A stretch of 64,000 nt of DNA from the NCBI GenBank assembly GCA_965261775.1, contig OZ253477.1, positions 868,001-932,000 of the forward strand. Direction: 5' to 3'. Position numbers and translations under genes: made by a program. Numbering within the stretch: the stretch's first letter is position 1; every line of letters begins with the position of its first letter. The stretch comes from G965261775 sp965261775. GTDB lineage: Bacteria > Pseudomonadota > Gammaproteobacteria > Eutrophobiales > Eutrophobiaceae. The notes beneath the pieces are model-generated. The model made no database searches. It was given only the letters and a program-made list of their open reading frames with translations, and was not told the DNA's origin. This document shows positions 34,688-43,753 of this stretch, one piece after another.

Positions 34688-35709
34688 ACGAAAAAATCCC
34701 GATCTTGACCTTCTTCAACAACAAAGGTGGAGTCGGCAAAACCTCGCTGGTCTACCACATCGCCTGCATGATGGAGGATTTGGGACTCCCCGTGCTGGTT
34801 TGCGATTGGGATCCACAGGCCAACCTGACCGCTTCATTTTTGAATGACGAGGAGTTGGAATCCCTGTGGGGCGACGAGAGTTCGGAGCCGACCACCATTT
34901 TTCGCTGCGTCAGTCCGTTAGTAGACGTGAAAGACGCCCAGAAGCCGAGCCTGTGGAGAATATCGGATCACTTGTCATTGTTGCCGGGCGACTTGATGCT
35001 CTCCGGTTTCGAGCAACAGCTTTCCGGCGCGTGGCTGGAGGCGCGGGGGAAGGACACGGCGGACCGCGCCATGCGGATATTGTCCGCTTTTTGGCGAATC
35101 GCGCAATGGGGGGCGGAAAACACCAACGCCAAAATTATATTGGCGGATGTCGGCCCAAATTTGGGTGCCATCAACCGCGCCTCGCTCATTGCATCCGATT
35201 TTTTTATCACCCCGCTGGGGGCCGATGTTTACTCCCTGCAAGGGCTGAGAAATCTCGGCCCGACCATTCGGGAATGGGGCGAGGAATGGAAAGAATTGCG
35301 GGACAAATGTTCCAGCATAATTGATTTTGACATCCCGACAGGGGAAATGCGCCCGATTGGCTATATCGTCAATCAGCCCGGTTCGGTTCGGCTGGACCGG
35401 CCGGTGCAGGCGTATGAGAAGTGGATGAGGCGCATCCCCAGCGACTACCGCAAGTTTATTCTGGAAGAGTCGGAGAAATTTCCATCTGATAAATCGCTGG
35501 ACGACGATCCGCATTTTCTGGCGATAGCCAGGCGTTACCGCAGCCTGGTGCCGATGGCGCAGGAGGCGCGCAAGCCCATTTTCCACCTCACGGCCGCTGA
35601 CGGCGCCGTTGGTAGTCACTTCATCGCCGCGCAAAACGCCCGGGCCGATTTCAAGGACCTTACCTTGAAAATTGTGGAACAAATGGGCGTCTCAATCCCC
35701 GCCGACTGA
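34684..35709 (+). CDS. ParA/MinD-type ATPase
   Basis: A 341-residue protein with the deviant Walker A KGGVGKTS at residues 14-21 and VCDWDPQANLT near 41, typical of ParA-like ATPases that move or sense DNA-bound cargo. It overlaps the AlbA_2 gene by four nucleotides. No ParB gene or parS-like repeats are nearby, so plasmid partition is unlikely; the pairing with AlbA_2 suggests a joint function. The frame is open upstream to 34507, but that part lies within AlbA_2. Confidence 0.88.
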   Translation: MNEKIPILTFFNNKGGVGKTSLVYHIACMMEDLGLPVLVCDWDPQANLTASFLNDEELESLWGDESSEPTTIFRCVSPLVDVKDAQKPSLWRISDHLSLLPGDLMLSGFEQQLSGAWLEARGKDTADRAMRILSAFWRIAQWGAENTNAKIILADVGPNLGAINRASLIASDFFITPLGADVYSLQGLRNLGPTIREWGEEWKELRDKCSSIIDFDIPTGEMRPIGYIVNQPGSVRLDRPVQAYEKWMRRIPSDYRKFILEESEKFPSDKSLDDDPHFLAIARRYRSLVPMAQEARKPIFHLTAADGAVGSHFIAAQNARADFKDLTLKIVEQMGVSIPAD

Positions 35710-35710
35710 G

Positions 35711-35965
35711 TCAACTTGCGCGGCGCAGCGCGCCCATATCGTGATGCCAGGCGTGGACGGTTCCGTCCAGAGGCGACGGGGGATAATCGCCGATGGTGTC
35801 CTTTTCGCGTCGGTTTGCCGCGCCGCGCACCGTCGCCGCCACAATGTGGACCATCCACTTGCGGTATTGACCGCAGTGACATACCGACACTTCGTGCAAC
35901 TCAAAACGAACCGCACCGCAGAGGCAGGAGCTGGTTTGGGGGTTATTCGCCATCCTGTTCCGCAT
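35711..35965 (-). pseudogene. GFA-family remnant fused to a dispersed repeat
   Basis: The first 37 residues match the N-terminus of GFA (CENP-V-like) zinc proteins: SSCLCGAVRFEL and VCHCGQYRKW, where the third Cys of CHCxxC has become Tyr. The frame then runs through the 30-bp repeat (RGAANRREKD) and ends without the rest of the domain. It overlaps the 3' end of the GIY-YIG gene. Confidence 0.65.
35798..35827 (+). repeat. 30-bp dispersed repeat, second copy
   Basis: Identical to 33092-33121. Sequence on either side differs, so it is a short dispersed element or a shared gene fragment. Confidence 0.75.
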
Positions 35966-36641
35966 CCTCCTCTTTCTGTTGACGAAATTCCTCTTCCAAT
36001 CGTTTCAGGCGGATATTGAGAATCTCCCCATCATATTCCCAGTAGTCCGGACCACTGACCGTAGAATTCCACCCCAGGTCGCGACAGAGGATAAGCCCAG
36101 CAGATGCGCTAAGGCTCATCTTTTTTCCCTCAAAAATCACTTTTTTGTGATCTTCCGCAACTTTAGCCGTTTTGCTGGAATCCAGCGTAAAGGTTAGATG
36201 TGCGTCAACGGGAATTTGCGCCTGAGCGAAATTGAAATATGCCCGCCTCCTAACTTGCCGATCTCGCGCTTCCCTGTCGGCATCGGTGATTTCCGTTCCT
36301 CCCGACGACTCCAACTCTTCGATTTCCCCCTCACCGCTATCCACAACTTCGTTGAGTTTGGCCGGGCGTCCCCCGGTCAAATTCAAAGCAGCCGCCACCC
36401 TTGAGGGGTGCACTTTATAGAATTCTCGCTTGGGATTGATCCGCTCGGTGGAAAAAACCTCGCGCAATCCCTCCTCCACTTCCTGGGGATTGTCGACCAC
36501 TACCGCGTGATAAACATCAAACGGGTACGGCACTCCCGTGGAGTACAGCGTTTCGACGCGCTGCTTGAGGTTTATGGTCTTGCCAAATTTTACCAGTTCG
36601 GGCATTCCCTCATTCGTGAGGACATAAACGATTCCTGCCAT
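35943..36641 (-). CDS. GIY-YIG nuclease family protein (T5orf172/Mug113-like)
   Basis: A 232-residue protein. The N-terminal GIY-YIG-like domain reads VYVLTNEGMPELVKFGKTI at residues 5-23, with the usual VKFGKT turn, then EFYKVHPSRVAAALN. The middle is an acidic linker; the C-terminal region (PVDAHLTFTLD, SASAGLILC, SGPDYWEYDGE) is the small domain often attached to such proteins and may bind DNA. A GAGGGG lies upstream of the ATG. It could be a nuclease in a defence setting, but the catalytic Arg and Glu were not verified. Confidence 0.8.
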   Translation of the reverse strand: MAGIVYVLTNEGMPELVKFGKTINLKQRVETLYSTGVPYPFDVYHAVVVDNPQEVEEGLREVFSTERINPKREFYKVHPSRVAAALNLTGGRPAKLNEVVDSGEGEIEELESSGGTEITDADREARDRQVRRRAYFNFAQAQIPVDAHLTFTLDSSKTAKVAEDHKKVIFEGKKMSLSASAGLILCRDLGWNSTVSGPDYWEYDGEILNIRLKRLEEEFRQQKEEDAEQDGE

Positions 36642-37070
36642 TTTTGTTTCCCCTCTGTCGTGTTGTTGGGTTTACTCTACCACAACCGGCCGATGCCCCT
36701 CCCAGCGAATTTTCGGCGACATTTTTTCGTGTATTGACGTCTCAAAAACCCGACGCCAAATGCAGGATTGATGTAAGAGGAATTGATGCGAGATTTGCAT
36801 ATTTATATCAGAATAACCTACAAGGAGGAAAAAATGAAAGGTGTGGACCTTTATCTGCGGACGCGGCGAACGACGCAACTCTCCGCTATCCCCCTGATCA
36901 AAAGCTAACGCTACATCCTGAATACCGTTCGTCACTAAATTCAACCACAGCAACATGGCTTCTCCCCGGCATTTGCGGAATTTCCGGGAGCATTCAACAA
37001 CTGGAAATTGTCCGCCACCAGAGGCATCCACACAGGGCGGGAATGGACATGCGCTTTTAACCAACCCCGC
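36642..37070. other. Intergenic region with a P-type ATPase scrap
   Basis: No intact gene. Positions of about 36880-36957 on the minus strand encode LLWLNLVTNGIQDVALAF, the same segment as in the larger P-type ATPase remnant next door (37540-37600), with diverged codons. It is therefore a second, older fragment of a related ATPase. Confidence 0.65.
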
Positions 37071-38249
37071 TCACCGCCGCAACGGGCGGAAGATTCTCCA
37101 TATCTTATGCGCCTCCATCGCCAGCAAAACCGCAAGCGCCATGAAAAGCAATTCCGCCCAATGCTCCGGCGACACCGGACGAACATGCAACACATCCCCC
37201 AGCCAGGGCGTATACATCGCCCCAATGTGCAGCAACTGCGCCGCCAAAGTCCCCAGCAACAAAAAGCGATTCCGCAGCGGATTGTGCAAAAACGCCGACA
37301 AGGATTCCGATCGGCTGTTAAACACATGCACATTCCCAAACAACACCATCAGCAGCAAAACACTGTTCCGCGCCAAATCCACATCCATCCCCCCGGACAA
37401 CAACGCCCGAAACAGTAAAAACGCCGCCGTCCCCATCACCGCCGCCGAAATCAAAACCCGCTCCAGCATCAAGCGGTCAAATATCTGCTCCCCAGGCGGA
37501 CGCGGGCGCCGATTCAACTCGCCCCCCTCCGCCGGTTCAAACGCCAGCGCCACATCCTGAATCCCGTTCGTCACCAGGTTCAACCACAGCAACTGCGCCG
37601 CCAGCAAAGGCATCGGCAGGCCGCTAAACAGCGACAAGGCGAACAAGGTCAGCAACGCCGCGCCCGTCGACACCAGCAAAAATATCACCTTGCGAACATT
37701 CGCATACGCGATCCGCCCCTCCTCCACCCCCGCCACAATGGACGAAAAATTGTCGTCCGTGAGGATCAACTCCGCGCTCTCCCGCGCCACATCCGTTCCC
37801 GACTTTCCCATCGCGACGCCCACCTCCGCCGCCCGCAACGCCGGCGCGTCATTTGCCCCGTCCCCCGTCACCGCCACAAAATGTCCGCACGCCTGAAGCG
37901 CCCGGACAACATCCGTCTTCTGCCGCGGCTCCATCCGCGCAAAAACCCGCGCGCGTCCAACCAGCTCCCGACGCGCCTCCTCCCCCTCGGCCGCACGCAA
38001 CTCCGAACCCGTCACAACCTCCCCCGCGCCGTCCGACTCATCCCGAATCAGCCCCAGCTCCTCCCCAATCGCCCGCGCCGTCATCGGATGATCACCCGTC
38101 ACCATCGCAACCTCCATTCCCGCCCGACGACACGCCGCCACCGCCTCCCGCGCCGTCGCGCCGGACGCCCGTGCCATGCCGACACTGCAAGGGTGGCTTC
38201 GATCCGCAAGGACTCTCCATGTCTGCTGTAAAATCGCCCACGATGGCAT
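37071..38249 (-). pseudogene. Cation-transporting P-type ATPase, C-terminal half only
   Basis: The frame holds the P-domain hinge TGDGANDAPALRAAEVGVAM, the TGDHPMTA block, and six C-terminal membrane helices of a P2-type (Ca2+/H+-like) ATPase. The phosphorylation motif DKTGT, the actuator domain and the first membrane helices are missing. Sequence similarity begins near 38170, where the frame joins a 37-bp dispersed repeat (38171-38207). It therefore cannot pump ions and is a truncated remnant, although the frame itself is unbroken. Confidence 0.85.
38171..38207 (+). repeat. Second dispersed repeat (P-ATPase end)
   Basis: The core GCCATGCCGACACT, two variable bases, AAGGGTGGCTTCG and TCCGC recurs at 58013-58049 with only a few mismatches. 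Here it marks the break in the P-type ATPase gene; there it lies before the type III-like mod gene. Confidence 0.75.
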
Positions 38250-38455
38250 AATTCACAAAACAACCCCGACGTCCAGATTCAATATCTCCACCATCGCCGC
38301 GCCTGGTCTCGTCTTCCCCCGCCGGATGGGATTGCATGCACACATGAGGAATTGGCGCGCCCCATACGGAAAATGATAAGCGGGAGTAGTATAATAACGA
38401 GGAAACCCCGCGCCCAATAACAACCACTCGCGCATAGCGCAGGAGAACTGAGCCG

Positions 38456-39262
38456 ATGAAAAACCGAACCACGATACTATTGTCTGCCCTGGCCTTCCTG
38501 ATTCTCTTTCCGGCAATTGTGAACGCAGGATTCATCGAGTTGGCGCTTTCCTTGGTCGAAAAAGCCGTCAGCGCCGATGCGCCGTCCGATAGCAAATATC
38601 TGTGTTGCGCCATTGCAATTGACACATCTCAAGCAGGACCGCTCTTAAGGTTTGCCGGATTCCTCATCGGGCTCGCCACCGCCGCCTTATTAGTCTACAA
38701 AATATGGGCGGGGGTCAGGAAGATCAAGGATAAAGACACGCGACGGGCGCTCGGATGGGCTTGCGGCTTCTCGGAAGAGCTCCTCATCACGGTGGACCCG
38801 CCGTCCGACTCCAGGGAAGGCGCACAGGAGCAAGGAAACCCCCGCCTTTTGCAGAGAGAACTCATCGCCTCCGTTATCAGGTTCTTCGGGGAGTTTTTAA
38901 AGGCCGTCCGGTCCAGAGATGAAGATGAGGTTGACCGCATAAAAGGCCATCTCGGAACGGCGAGGAAAGAACTCGAAGAGAAGGGCTGGACGAGGCCGGC
39001 GGCGATGGTCCCGGGTGGTGCCCTCTATTTTCTTTACAGCGACGATGAGGATGACCGCTCGCCGCCTGCGGGCAGCAACTGGCGGGCAACCGGAAAAAGA
39101 TTCAAAAACCAGGAAGAGGGTAACGAGTATTGCCGGAAACTCTTGAAGGGCAACCCCCGCATCGGGAAAATCATGTTTTATGACTATGTCTATGGGGATT
39201 GGACGAGCATACACACCCGAGAAGAAATACTGGGAGAGGAAAAGCCCCCTGAGGTTAAATAA
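38456..39262 (+). CDS. Membrane-anchored protein of unknown function
   Basis: A 268-residue protein that I do not recognise. It has an N-terminal signal or membrane helix (LLSALAFLILFPAIVNA), a second helix near residues 62-80 (LLRFAGFLIGLATAALLVY), and a charged cytoplasmic region. The last 120 residues are rich in Lys, Glu and Arg with a glycine-rich turn. AGGAG sits about ten nucleotides before the ATG, and a TATAAT occurs at about 38389-38394. It stands alone between the ATPase remnant and the convergent res gene. Confidence 0.7.
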   Translation: MKNRTTILLSALAFLILFPAIVNAGFIELALSLVEKAVSADAPSDSKYLCCAIAIDTSQAGPLLRFAGFLIGLATAALLVYKIWAGVRKIKDKDTRRALGWACGFSEELLITVDPPSDSREGAQEQGNPRLLQRELIASVIRFFGEFLKAVRSRDEDEVDRIKGHLGTARKELEEKGWTRPAAMVPGGALYFLYSDDEDDRSPPAGSNWRATGKRFKNQEEGNEYCRKLLKGNPRIGKIMFYDYVYGDWTSIHTREEILGEEKPPEVK

Positions 39263-39301
39263 GAGGGACGGCGCTGTCTGAGCGACCCGGAAATGACGAT
39301 C

Positions 39302-42300
39302 CTAAGCGTTACCCAGACCGTCCAGAAGAGACTTCACCTCGGCGGATGATTTAATCATCCTGTAATGCCAGCGGCCATGCCCGCCATCGGCATTGACCGC
39401 TGTGGTCCAGCGCTCGGCGGCGTTCTTCTTGACTTCCTTCAACTCGTCAAAGCCCTTGGTCTCCAGTATCAGGTGGCTGCCATCCTGCAGGCGCACCAGA
39501 AAGTCGGGCATGTATTCGTGCATTTCGCCGTTGTGCGTGTAGGGAATGCCAAAGCCCATGCCCTCGTTTTTGACAAAAGCGGCAACGTCCTCATGCTGAT
39601 CCAGGTACCAGGCGGTGGACTGTTCCAGCCGTTTGGTATCGGGCACGACGGCGTTGAGGTGTGATTTTTTGACGGGATAGGGTTCGCGCCTGGTCCAGAA
39701 ATCCACATCGGCGGTTGAACCGGCCCCGCGCGAATGTTCGTATCTGGGCAGTTCCGGGGTTTCGCCAGCGGATTCATCGGGTCTGATGCCTCCCATCAGT
39801 CGCTCAATGACAAAGCCGTAATAGGGCGACAGGAAAACATCACGCTTGTCGGCGGCGGTTGCCACCACCTTTTTTTCTATGTAAGTCTGGACAATTTGCA
39901 ACAACTGGGCGAAGGCCGCATCGGGCGGCAGCCTGCATTCCCTGTCCCTTAGATAATGCCTCGTCAGCGCCGCCGTCATCTCCCATATATGTTCCTGCAG
40001 GCGCTTGCTATCGCGAAACGCCTGAAGGTTAACCGTGGATGTTTTGCCCGGCCCATGCAGGGAAGGCCGACCCGCATTGTCGGGCAATCCCGCCTTCATC
40101 TCCACTTCATTGGGTATGTTGGCCGCGTCTATCCTCAACGACGAGATGCTGTCCATATCGCATGTTATGCGGTTGCGCACTGCCTGCCGGTAGCCCTCCA
40201 CGCGCGGGAATTTTATCTCCATGTCCTGCTTGTCCGGAATGGCATAGATATGGTAGCGCTTTTGTCCTGGCACAGGCCCGGCACCGGATGCCTTGACGGT
40301 GAACGCCGAAAGCGGCACGCCCAGCACGCTGGCGATCTCCTCACTCATCAATCCGTCCTCGCCGAGTTCATAGGAGATGCGCCGCAGACCGCGCCCCACC
40401 ACCTGTTCGCACAGCAACTGCGACATGAACGGGCGCAGGCCGATAATGTGGGTGACGGTGTTGCAGTCCCAGCCCTCGGTCAACATGCCGACGCTGACGA
40501 TGCAGCGCACATCGCGCCCCGGCGGATGCCTGCCATATCCCAGTTTGTCGGCCAGTTCGGGAAAGCCTTCCGGATACTGTTCGCGCCCCTGACTGTCGCG
40601 GGGCCATTCGGTCTTGCCTATGGTGTCCAGCGTGAAGCGCATCCAGCGGTTCTCATCACCCTTTGCATTACCGCTGTCAATCTCATGCTGTACATCGGAA
40701 TGCACGCAGAGGGTATTGCGTCTGTCCTCCGTGTTGTGCAGGCTGTCAAGGCCCGAATCCGGAATGGCGGCAATGGGCGATTTTCCGTCCGCCAGCCATG
40801 CGTAGACGGTATCCGCCAGTTTTTTCGTCTTGCATACTATGATGAATACCGGCGGGCGCGGGTCTTCCTGCCCCGCCATCTTTTGCCGCAGTTGCTCCCA
40901 CATGCCGCCGAGCATGGCGATGGGCGTGTGAGCGTACTTGAGGATGGCCTCCGGTTTGGCACTGCCCTTCTTGCCACCCCGCTCTGTCGGGGTCAGTTTG
41001 GGCAGTATCCACCTCCATATATTGAAGTATCCGGGGATGCTGTCGCCAGAGGAATCACGCGCCGCCATCTGCGGAATCTTGACCAGGCCAGCCTCTATGG
41101 CGTCCTGCAGATCAAAGCTGCTTACCGTCCAGGGGAATATTCGGTTGGTGTTATCGCCCGCCTTGCCCAGAAAATAGGGCGTGGCCGAGAAGTCAACGCA
41201 CATGTTTATGCGGCGATCCTTGTGCACCCTGTCCAGGCCATCAACCCAGACCGTGGCCTCCTTGTAGTAGTAATCGGTGTCTTCCTCATCCTCAAGCAAT
41301 GCGCCCTGTTCCTTGTCCGCATGCAGACGGTAGGCGTGATGGGCCTCGTCATTGAACACCAGTATATTGCTGCGGGCGCCCAAATCCTTGCCCAGCACCC
41401 GCCGCACCACAGCCGTATCCGATTCAATGTACTTCTCAGTCTCAACCTCCACCTTTTTCAGCGCGCCGCTCTTCTTGTCATTCTCTCTGGAGAGAATCGT
41501 GAGGATGCCAAGTTGCTCCTGTTTATTCAGCGCCTCTTCAGTCATATAGCGTCTGCCATGAACCGTGGTGTTCTGCTGGCCGATTCTGATATCTTCGCGT
41601 ACCAGCACCCGCTTGCCGGTCTTCACCACCTTGCTGCCCTGCTGGGTGCTGCGCGGGTCAAAGACATGCCAGTTAGTTGTCAACAACCGCCCCTGTGACA
41701 GTTGTTGCATCATATCCGGTGGCACCAGATCGCGGGTACGGTAAATGCTGGCCTCGCCCCGCCCGGGGTCAAGTTCGGCAAGGCGGTCACGGATGGTGAC
41801 ATTGGGGCACACCACCAGCACCGCATCGGAATAACGCTTGTTCCGCGGGCTATTGACCTTGTTCAGAATGCTCCACGCCGCCAGCATCGCCATAACCGTG
41901 GTCTTGCCGGAGCCGGTAGCCATGCGGCAACAGCGCCTTTCAAAGGCGGCAAAGCCGTCTTTCAGTTTGTCGGGGCCAGGCTTGTCCTCCGGAATCCTGA
42001 TGCCCTGCCGAAGGTCGTCCCGCGCCTCGGACAGAAAGATAATCGTCTCGGCGGCCTCCAGTTGCGCGAAGAACAGACGGTGCTCACGCCCCTCTCGGTG
42101 CCAATAGTTCAGCAGGTCCATGGTCACCCGGCTGACTCCGCCTTCGCCGCGCCGCGCCATCTCCAGCCACTCGGCAACCCGATCGCGCAACTGCATGACC
42201 AGGTCCAGCCTTATTTCGTAACCTGTCTTGCGCTCGTCTTCAACATTGTGGGGTTTGCCGGGCTCCAGATACATATATGTTGCCCTGCGGCGCCCTTCAA

Positions 42301-42397
42301 GTTTCTCTGCGGGCTCATGGGCACGGATCTTCCAGTGCGCCCCCGGCACCTCATAGGGCGAATTGATGATTGGGTTTTTAACTGCAGTTTGAGACAT
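39302..42397 (-). CDS. Restriction endonuclease helicase subunit (BPTD_3080/type III Res-like)
   Basis: About 1031 residues. A DEAD/DEAH-type superfamily 2 translocase with Walker A MATGSGKTTVMAM near residue 160, DEAH box VFNDEAHHAY near 349, motif III DFSATPYFLG, and motif VI EQVVGRGLRRI near 667. The C-terminus contains YMPDFLVRLQDG and LILETKG, a PD-(D/E)XK nuclease core expected in Res subunits. The N-terminal block NPIINSPYEVPGAHWKI is the family start. ATG 42397 is chosen; it is eight nucleotides after the stop of the unknown gene upstream. It is the last gene of the minus-strand train that begins with mod at 52718. Confidence 0.88.
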   Translation of the reverse strand: MSQTAVKNPIINSPYEVPGAHWKIRAHEPAEKLEGRRRATYMYLEPGKPHNVEDERKTGYEIRLDLVMQLRDRVAEWLEMARRGEGGVSRVTMDLLNYWHREGREHRLFFAQLEAAETIIFLSEARDDLRQGIRIPEDKPGPDKLKDGFAAFERRCCRMATGSGKTTVMAMLAAWSILNKVNSPRNKRYSDAVLVVCPNVTIRDRLAELDPGRGEASIYRTRDLVPPDMMQQLSQGRLLTTNWHVFDPRSTQQGSKVVKTGKRVLVREDIRIGQQNTTVHGRRYMTEEALNKQEQLGILTILSRENDKKSGALKKVEVETEKYIESDTAVVRRVLGKDLGARSNILVFNDEAHHAYRLHADKEQGALLEDEEDTDYYYKEATVWVDGLDRVHKDRRINMCVDFSATPYFLGKAGDNTNRIFPWTVSSFDLQDAIEAGLVKIPQMAARDSSGDSIPGYFNIWRWILPKLTPTERGGKKGSAKPEAILKYAHTPIAMLGGMWEQLRQKMAGQEDPRPPVFIIVCKTKKLADTVYAWLADGKSPIAAIPDSGLDSLHNTEDRRNTLCVHSDVQHEIDSGNAKGDENRWMRFTLDTIGKTEWPRDSQGREQYPEGFPELADKLGYGRHPPGRDVRCIVSVGMLTEGWDCNTVTHIIGLRPFMSQLLCEQVVGRGLRRISYELGEDGLMSEEIASVLGVPLSAFTVKASGAGPVPGQKRYHIYAIPDKQDMEIKFPRVEGYRQAVRNRITCDMDSISSLRIDAANIPNEVEMKAGLPDNAGRPSLHGPGKTSTVNLQAFRDSKRLQEHIWEMTAALTRHYLRDRECRLPPDAAFAQLLQIVQTYIEKKVVATAADKRDVFLSPYYGFVIERLMGGIRPDESAGETPELPRYEHSRGAGSTADVDFWTRREPYPVKKSHLNAVVPDTKRLEQSTAWYLDQHEDVAAFVKNEGMGFGIPYTHNGEMHEYMPDFLVRLQDGSHLILETKGFDELKEVKKNAAERWTTAVNADGGHGRWHYRMIKSSAEVKSLLDGLGNA

Positions 42398-42405
42398 TAA
42401 TATTC

Positions 42406-43548
42406 TCAAGTGTCAGTAGATGACTTGTCATCCTGGTCAGGATCAGGTCCTTCTGATTGCATATTTGAGAGCACATGACTAATTTGCGGGACTTTGGTAT
42501 TTTGATAGTCCAACAGATTAGCATCCTTGATAACTTTTTCTATATATGCATTTTCCTGCTCTTGTTTTTCACTTAAAGCCTGTGCTTCACCTTGCTCCCC
42601 ATCGTCATTTTGTTGCACAATATGCACCTCACCTCTGACATGTATGGAACCACCTGCGTCTATAATATTAAGCAATTCCTTCATAGAGTGGGTTAGCCTA
42701 TTCTCCAGTTCTGATTTTGTTCTCCCCTTGTGTTCTCCAACAGATTTATAAGCATCAGAAATATATGCCTGCACGGCTTTCTTGACTTCACTCGCTAAAT
42801 TTTTATCAATCTCAGATTTCAATTGCTCTATAATTTCCGGATAATCCTGCAATGCGTTCTCGTTGCGAATCCGATTGATTTCTAGCATTTTCTTGTATAT
42901 TGATAGCGATTTATCCACAAACTTAAGAATAGCATAGGCAGCCACAGGGGCAACAGCTAGCATTATAATCGGATCACTTGACGCCAAACCTTTTATTTGA
43001 AACCCTCCACCAGACTCGTTGTAAGTTTCAGTTATGGGAGGAAGGATAGTTTTACTTATCTTGTTAATATATGCTCCCAGTTTGTCCATCCTGTTACCCA
43101 CATATTTTCTGGGAATTCTAATACTAACTTCACATTTACCCGCTCGCAAAGAATAACCATCTATATTCAGATGGACAAAAGCGGCTACCAAGTTCGCCAT
43201 GTGTCCATTAAGCTGGGCTATGGTATCCTTTATTGAAGTAAGCTCGTTTACAGCAATTTGTGGAGTAATTTGATTGCGCTGGAAGATATCATGTATTTTT
43301 CTTAGCAAGCTATCACCGTACAAGGAACTAAATCCCAACTCATCCATGGTATTTTTCCATATGATGTCATAGTTCTTTGAAGGAGCATTCTGTAATATTT
43401 TCTCAATAATTTCTATCTGCCCTGCTATGCTTTGTTGATCCTGAGTATTCAGATAAATTATCAGGTTATCGAGTAATTCGATTATTGCAGTTTCACTATA
43501 GTGGTCCACCAACTTCTTTGCCAAGTCATACAAATGTTCTGTGTTCAT
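42406..43548 (-). CDS. Protein of unknown function inserted before res
   Basis: A 380-residue protein that I do not recognise. It is AT-rich compared with res and mod. The N-terminal third is helical with regularly spaced Leu and Ile; a single hydrophobic helix (IIMLAVAPVAAYAILKF) lies near residue 195; a coiled-coil-like stretch follows (SIYKKMLEINRIRNENALQ), and the C-terminal tail is acidic and low in complexity. Its stop overlaps the region just before res, and it follows the res/mod scar with an eight-nucleotide gap, so it is carried as a cassette of the mod-res locus. A defence role is inferred only from position. Confidence 0.7.
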   Translation of the reverse strand: MNTEHLYDLAKKLVDHYSETAIIELLDNLIIYLNTQDQQSIAGQIEIIEKILQNAPSKNYDIIWKNTMDELGFSSLYGDSLLRKIHDIFQRNQITPQIAVNELTSIKDTIAQLNGHMANLVAAFVHLNIDGYSLRAGKCEVSIRIPRKYVGNRMDKLGAYINKISKTILPPITETYNESGGGFQIKGLASSDPIIMLAVAPVAAYAILKFVDKSLSIYKKMLEINRIRNENALQDYPEIIEQLKSEIDKNLASEVKKAVQAYISDAYKSVGEHKGRTKSELENRLTHSMKELLNIIDAGGSIHVRGEVHIVQQNDDGEQGEAQALSEKQEQENAYIEKVIKDANLLDYQNTKVPQISHVLSNMQSEGPDPDQDDKSSTDT

Positions 43549-43555
43549 GTTATCC

Positions 43556-43753
43556 TCACTGAATATTTTTCACTACCAGCAGTTTATCCCCGCGGTCGTC
43601 CAGTTCTTTCAGTTTTATGTCGGGCAGGCCGGTGATGGCGAACAGTTGGCTGGCGCGGGTGTTCTTCAGCAGGCTGTACTCGTGTATCTTCCAGTGCGCC
43701 CCCGCCACCTCATAAGGCGAATTGATGATGGGCTGTTGGACTTCGTTAGTCAT
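43556..43753 (-). pseudogene. Chimeric scar: res 5' end fused to mod 3' end
   Basis: A 65-residue frame from ATG 43753. Residues 1-20 copy the start of res (PIINSPYEVAGAHWKI). The rest copies two separate pieces of the mod C-terminus: LLKNTRASQLFAITGLPD and LDDRGDKLLVVK. The same order at the DNA level shows that a res beginning was joined to a mod end, with the gene bodies deleted. The start overlaps the stop of the AlbA_2 gene, so it is translated in the train, but a function is doubtful. Confidence 0.85.

Noticed and set aside
34684..35709. Plasmid partition locus
   Set aside because: A ParA-type ATPase is present, but there is no ParB gene, no parS-like repeats and no replication gene; the partner is AlbA_2.
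37071..38249. Intact cation-transporting ATPase
   Set aside because: The frame is open, but the phosphorylation motif, actuator domain and N-terminal helices are absent.
39956..41698. Long plus-strand frame of 580 codons opposite res
   Set aside because: It is the shadow of the well-supported res gene with helicase motifs; no domain or ribosome site supports it.
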